From Methylocystis sp. ATCC 49242 (GTDB taxonomy: Bacteria; Pseudomonadota; Alphaproteobacteria; Rhizobiales; Beijerinckiaceae): 64,000 nucleotides of DNA. The stretch is from assembly GCF_000188155.2 (NCBI RefSeq), contig NZ_KE124770.1, positions 1 through 64,000 of the forward strand. The letters are read 5' to 3'. The position numbers and the translations under genes were made by a program. The notes beneath the pieces are model-generated. The model saw only the letters and a program-made list of their open reading frames with translations. It was not told where the DNA came from and ran no database searches. The stretch's first letter is position 1; every line of letters begins with the position of its first letter. Of this stretch, positions 61,991 to 64,000 are shown in pieces.

Positions 61991-63610
61991 CTATACTCTC
62001 CTGATCAGAAAATAAGTTTGCAATAAACCCTTGCCTTTGATTTCAAGGCCGCCGCGCGGCTCGAAAACGAATTCATCGCGCAAGTGCTCATAGGTCGCTC
62101 TCGAAACCTGGATGCAGCCTGGCAGGCTTGTCGACTCGAGTCTGCTGGCGACATTCACTGCGTCGCCCCAGATATCATAGACGAACTTATGCGTGCCGAT
62201 GACGCCCGCGATAACGTCGCTGGAGTTTATGCCGATTCTGATCTCGAGCCGAGTCGGCAGTTCGTCGTTGAGCTTCCTCAGCGTCTCGATCATCGCCATC
62301 GCCATATTCCCGACGGCGTGGGCGTGATCGTCTCGCTGGCCGAAAAGCCCGCAGGCGGCCATATAGGCGTCGCCGATTGTCTTGATCTTTTCGACGCCGA
62401 ATTTGACCGCGAGCCTGTCAAAGGCCGAGAAAACCCGTCCCAATACGCCAACCAGTTCAGGGGCGGACAGTTTGGAGGAGAGCTCCGTAAAGCCGACAAA
62501 GTCGGCAAACAGAATGGTCACATTGGCGAGATGGTCAGCGATGACCGTTTCCCCGTCTTTCAAACGATCGACGATCGGCGCCGGGAGAATATTGAGGAGC
62601 AGCTGTTCGGATCGCTCCTTCTCGACTCGAAGGGCTTCCGACGCCTCGCGTTCACGATCGCGCAGGCGCTTTTTCTCTAGGGACGACCCGATGCGGGCGC
62701 GCAGAAGCACCGGTTCGAAGGGTTTTGCGAGATAATCCTCCGCGCCGGCCTCGATGCATCTGACGATCGTGTCGATCTCATTTAAAGCCGAAATCATGAT
62801 AACGGGAATATCTCTCAAAGATAAATCTGATTTCAGGATCGAAAGGACATCGAAGCCGCTGATGTCGGGCATGAGCAGATCGAGCAGGACGAGATCGAAT
62901 TGCGCCTGCTTGACGATCGCCAGCGCTGATGACCCGTTTTCAGCCAGCACGACCGCGTGGCCCTGTCGCTCGAGGCGCCGCTTCAAGAGATCGCGATTGG
63001 ACGCGTTATCGTCGACGACCAGAATGCGGCTCGGCAACGAAGCGGCGCTGTCGGTTTCGCGTTCCGAAATCGGTTGGACAGATGTGACGAAACGGCGCGC
63101 GACCTCGGCCGAGACCGGCACGGCGCCGGCGTCCCCTGTCGAAACCATATCTTCGGGGAGTGAAAAATTCACCACCCCCTCGATCCGCTCGAGAAACCGC
63201 GAAGCCTCTCCAAGGAGCTGGTCGAGATCCTCGACCAGCGCGCTGGATTTATCAATCTCTACTGCGTCTTCACGCAGCATCTCGCCATACCCCTTGATTG
63301 CGTTGATCGGGGTGCGGAGGTCATGACGCAAGCGTCGTCGATATTCCTCGGGATCGTCGCTCGCCTTTCGCCGCTGCGAACGGACAGGACCCACCAATGA
63401 TGCAATGAGACTGCTGAGCGAGCGGGTGGCGAGCTGAATTTTTTCGAGGTCGTCGCGGAACTGGGTCTGACCGTTCTTCTCAGCTTCGTCCAGTAAAATT
63501 TGGGCATAGCCAGCGATCGCCTCGGCGGGCGCGCTCAATTCCTGCTTGATATAGGCGATCAGGGCGCGGTCGATCCTGTCGACGGATGGTTGGTCGCCGT
63601 GTGAAATCAT
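61991..63610 (-). CDS. Receiver-cyclase signalling protein with tandem DHp-like domains
   Basis: A 539-residue cytoplasmic protein. Residues about 15-75 resemble a DHp helix hairpin, but the His is Gln (YIKQELSAPAEAIAGYAQIL). About 90-150 form a second DHp with an intact H-box (RRRLRHDLRTPINAIKGYGE). No HATPase domain follows. About 195-310 form a receiver (ILVVDDNASNRD, LVLLDLLMPDISG, YLAKPFEP). About 360-535 form a class III cyclase (TILFADFVGFTELSS, KTIGDAYMAACG, IWGDAVNVASRLEST). Its activity is probably set by phosphorylation from another kinase. It lies 27 bases after a receiver gene on the same strand. Confidence 0.88.
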   Translation of the reverse strand: MISHGDQPSVDRIDRALIAYIKQELSAPAEAIAGYAQILLDEAEKNGQTQFRDDLEKIQLATRSLSSLIASLVGPVRSQRRKASDDPEEYRRRLRHDLRTPINAIKGYGEMLREDAVEIDKSSALVEDLDQLLGEASRFLERIEGVVNFSLPEDMVSTGDAGAVPVSAEVARRFVTSVQPISERETDSAASLPSRILVVDDNASNRDLLKRRLERQGHAVVLAENGSSALAIVKQAQFDLVLLDLLMPDISGFDVLSILKSDLSLRDIPVIMISALNEIDTIVRCIEAGAEDYLAKPFEPVLLRARIGSSLEKKRLRDREREASEALRVEKERSEQLLLNILPAPIVDRLKDGETVIADHLANVTILFADFVGFTELSSKLSAPELVGVLGRVFSAFDRLAVKFGVEKIKTIGDAYMAACGLFGQRDDHAHAVGNMAMAMIETLRKLNDELPTRLEIRIGINSSDVIAGVIGTHKFVYDIWGDAVNVASRLESTSLPGCIQVSRATYEHLRDEFVFEPRGGLEIKGKGLLQTYFLIRRV

Positions 63611-63637
63611 TTCAATTATCCGGAGACTCGGCCAAGG

Positions 63638-64000
63638 TCACGGGACGGAATCGAGCAAGGCTGTGATCTTGCCCAGGAGCCGTGTGATCTCGACCGGCTT
63701 GGTGTCATAGTCTTCGCAACCCGCTTCGATTGCTTTTTCCCGGTCTCCCGCCATGGCGTGGGCTGTTAAAGCAATTACGGGAATCTTCCGCGTGGCTTGA
63801 TTCTGTTTGACCTGACGAGTCGCCTCCCATCCGTCGATCACGGGAAGGCTCATATCCATCAAGATGAGGTCGGGCGTTTCCGACGCAGCCATCTCGACGC
63901 CCTGCCGCCCGTCTACAGCAATCACGACGTCATAGCCATTGCGCTTGAGACGTCTCGAAAGCATGTCCCTGTTCATTTCATTATCTTCGACAAGCAAAAT
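63638..64000 (-). CDS. CheY-like receiver protein, cut by the window edge
   Basis: The visible 121 residues are a receiver domain: LLVEDNEMNRDMLSRRL at the start, the phospho-acceptor Asp in LILMDMSLPVIDG, and the Lys as DYDTKPVEI. The 5' end, possibly with more domains, lies beyond 64000. It precedes the DHp-REC-cyclase gene by 27 bases on the same strand and likely belongs to the same phosphorelay; a hybrid kinase may sit further upstream. Confidence 0.88.
   Translation of the reverse strand: MLLVEDNEMNRDMLSRRLKRNGYDVVIAVDGRQGVEMAASETPDLILMDMSLPVIDGWEATRQVKQNQATRKIPVIALTAHAMAGDREKAIEAGCEDYDTKPVEITRLLGKITALLDSVP

Overview
The window is GC-rich (my impression is low 60s percent) and carries a complete repABC replication/partition operon (minus strand, 21016-24715) with its counter-transcribed RNA and a parS-like palindrome. 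That places it on a plasmid, megaplasmid or chromid of an alphaproteobacterium, most likely Hyphomicrobiales. The RHE_PE00001-type HTH gene fits the same order. A methylotroph of the Methylocystaceae type is possible, but nothing seen here proves it.

Layout. 1-6.6 kb: a dicarboxylate-type symporter, a SulP-STAS-cyclic-nucleotide-binding fusion, and envelope genes (lipoprotein, L,D-transpeptidase, orphan amino-acid-binding protein). 6.6-10.9 kb: an AT-rich control region, then an HlyD / ABC ATPase / ABC-2 permease exporter operon. 11.2-15.5 kb: both subunits of DNA topoisomerase VI (rare in bacteria), preceded by a poly(ADP-ribose) glycohydrolase-like protein with a Tat-like signal. 15.8-25 kb: the plasmid backbone, with an RHE_PE00001-type regulator, several very small genes, two tandem paralogous coiled-coil genes, a DNA-methyltransferase remnant, a serine recombinase and repABC. 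25.2-27.0 kb: a phosphate-selective-type porin.

27.1-38.6 kb: a six-gene Hyf-like (complex I / group 4 hydrogenase-related) membrane complex whose large subunit lacks the proximal NiFe-binding cysteines. It sits directly downstream of a second SulP transporter and is divergent from an OmpR/EnvZ-type two-component system. 38.8-43.3 kb: a Cache-containing adenylate/guanylate cyclase, an 863-bp IS5-family element with a CTAG target duplication, a VOC-fold protein and a methyltransferase.

43.3-52.0 kb: the two most unusual proteins. One is a ~1300-residue fusion of a MurC/Mpl-type Mur ligase with an NRPS adenylation-carrier-thioesterase module, coupled to a YdcF/DUF218 gene. The other is a P-type cation ATPase fused to a C-terminal HlyD/MacA-type membrane-fusion domain. 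52.5-61.1 kb: a nitrate assimilation operon (nirB, nirD, molybdopterin nitrate reductase, nitrate transporter, PP2C-kinase fusion). 61.2-64.0 kb: an HdeD-type membrane protein, a DHp-DHp-REC-cyclase signalling protein and a partial receiver protein cut by the window edge.

A 43-bp imperfect palindromic repeat occurs three times (17305, 18058, 40805). No tRNA, rRNA or CRISPR array was recognised. All family calls come from reading motifs by eye; no database search was possible.
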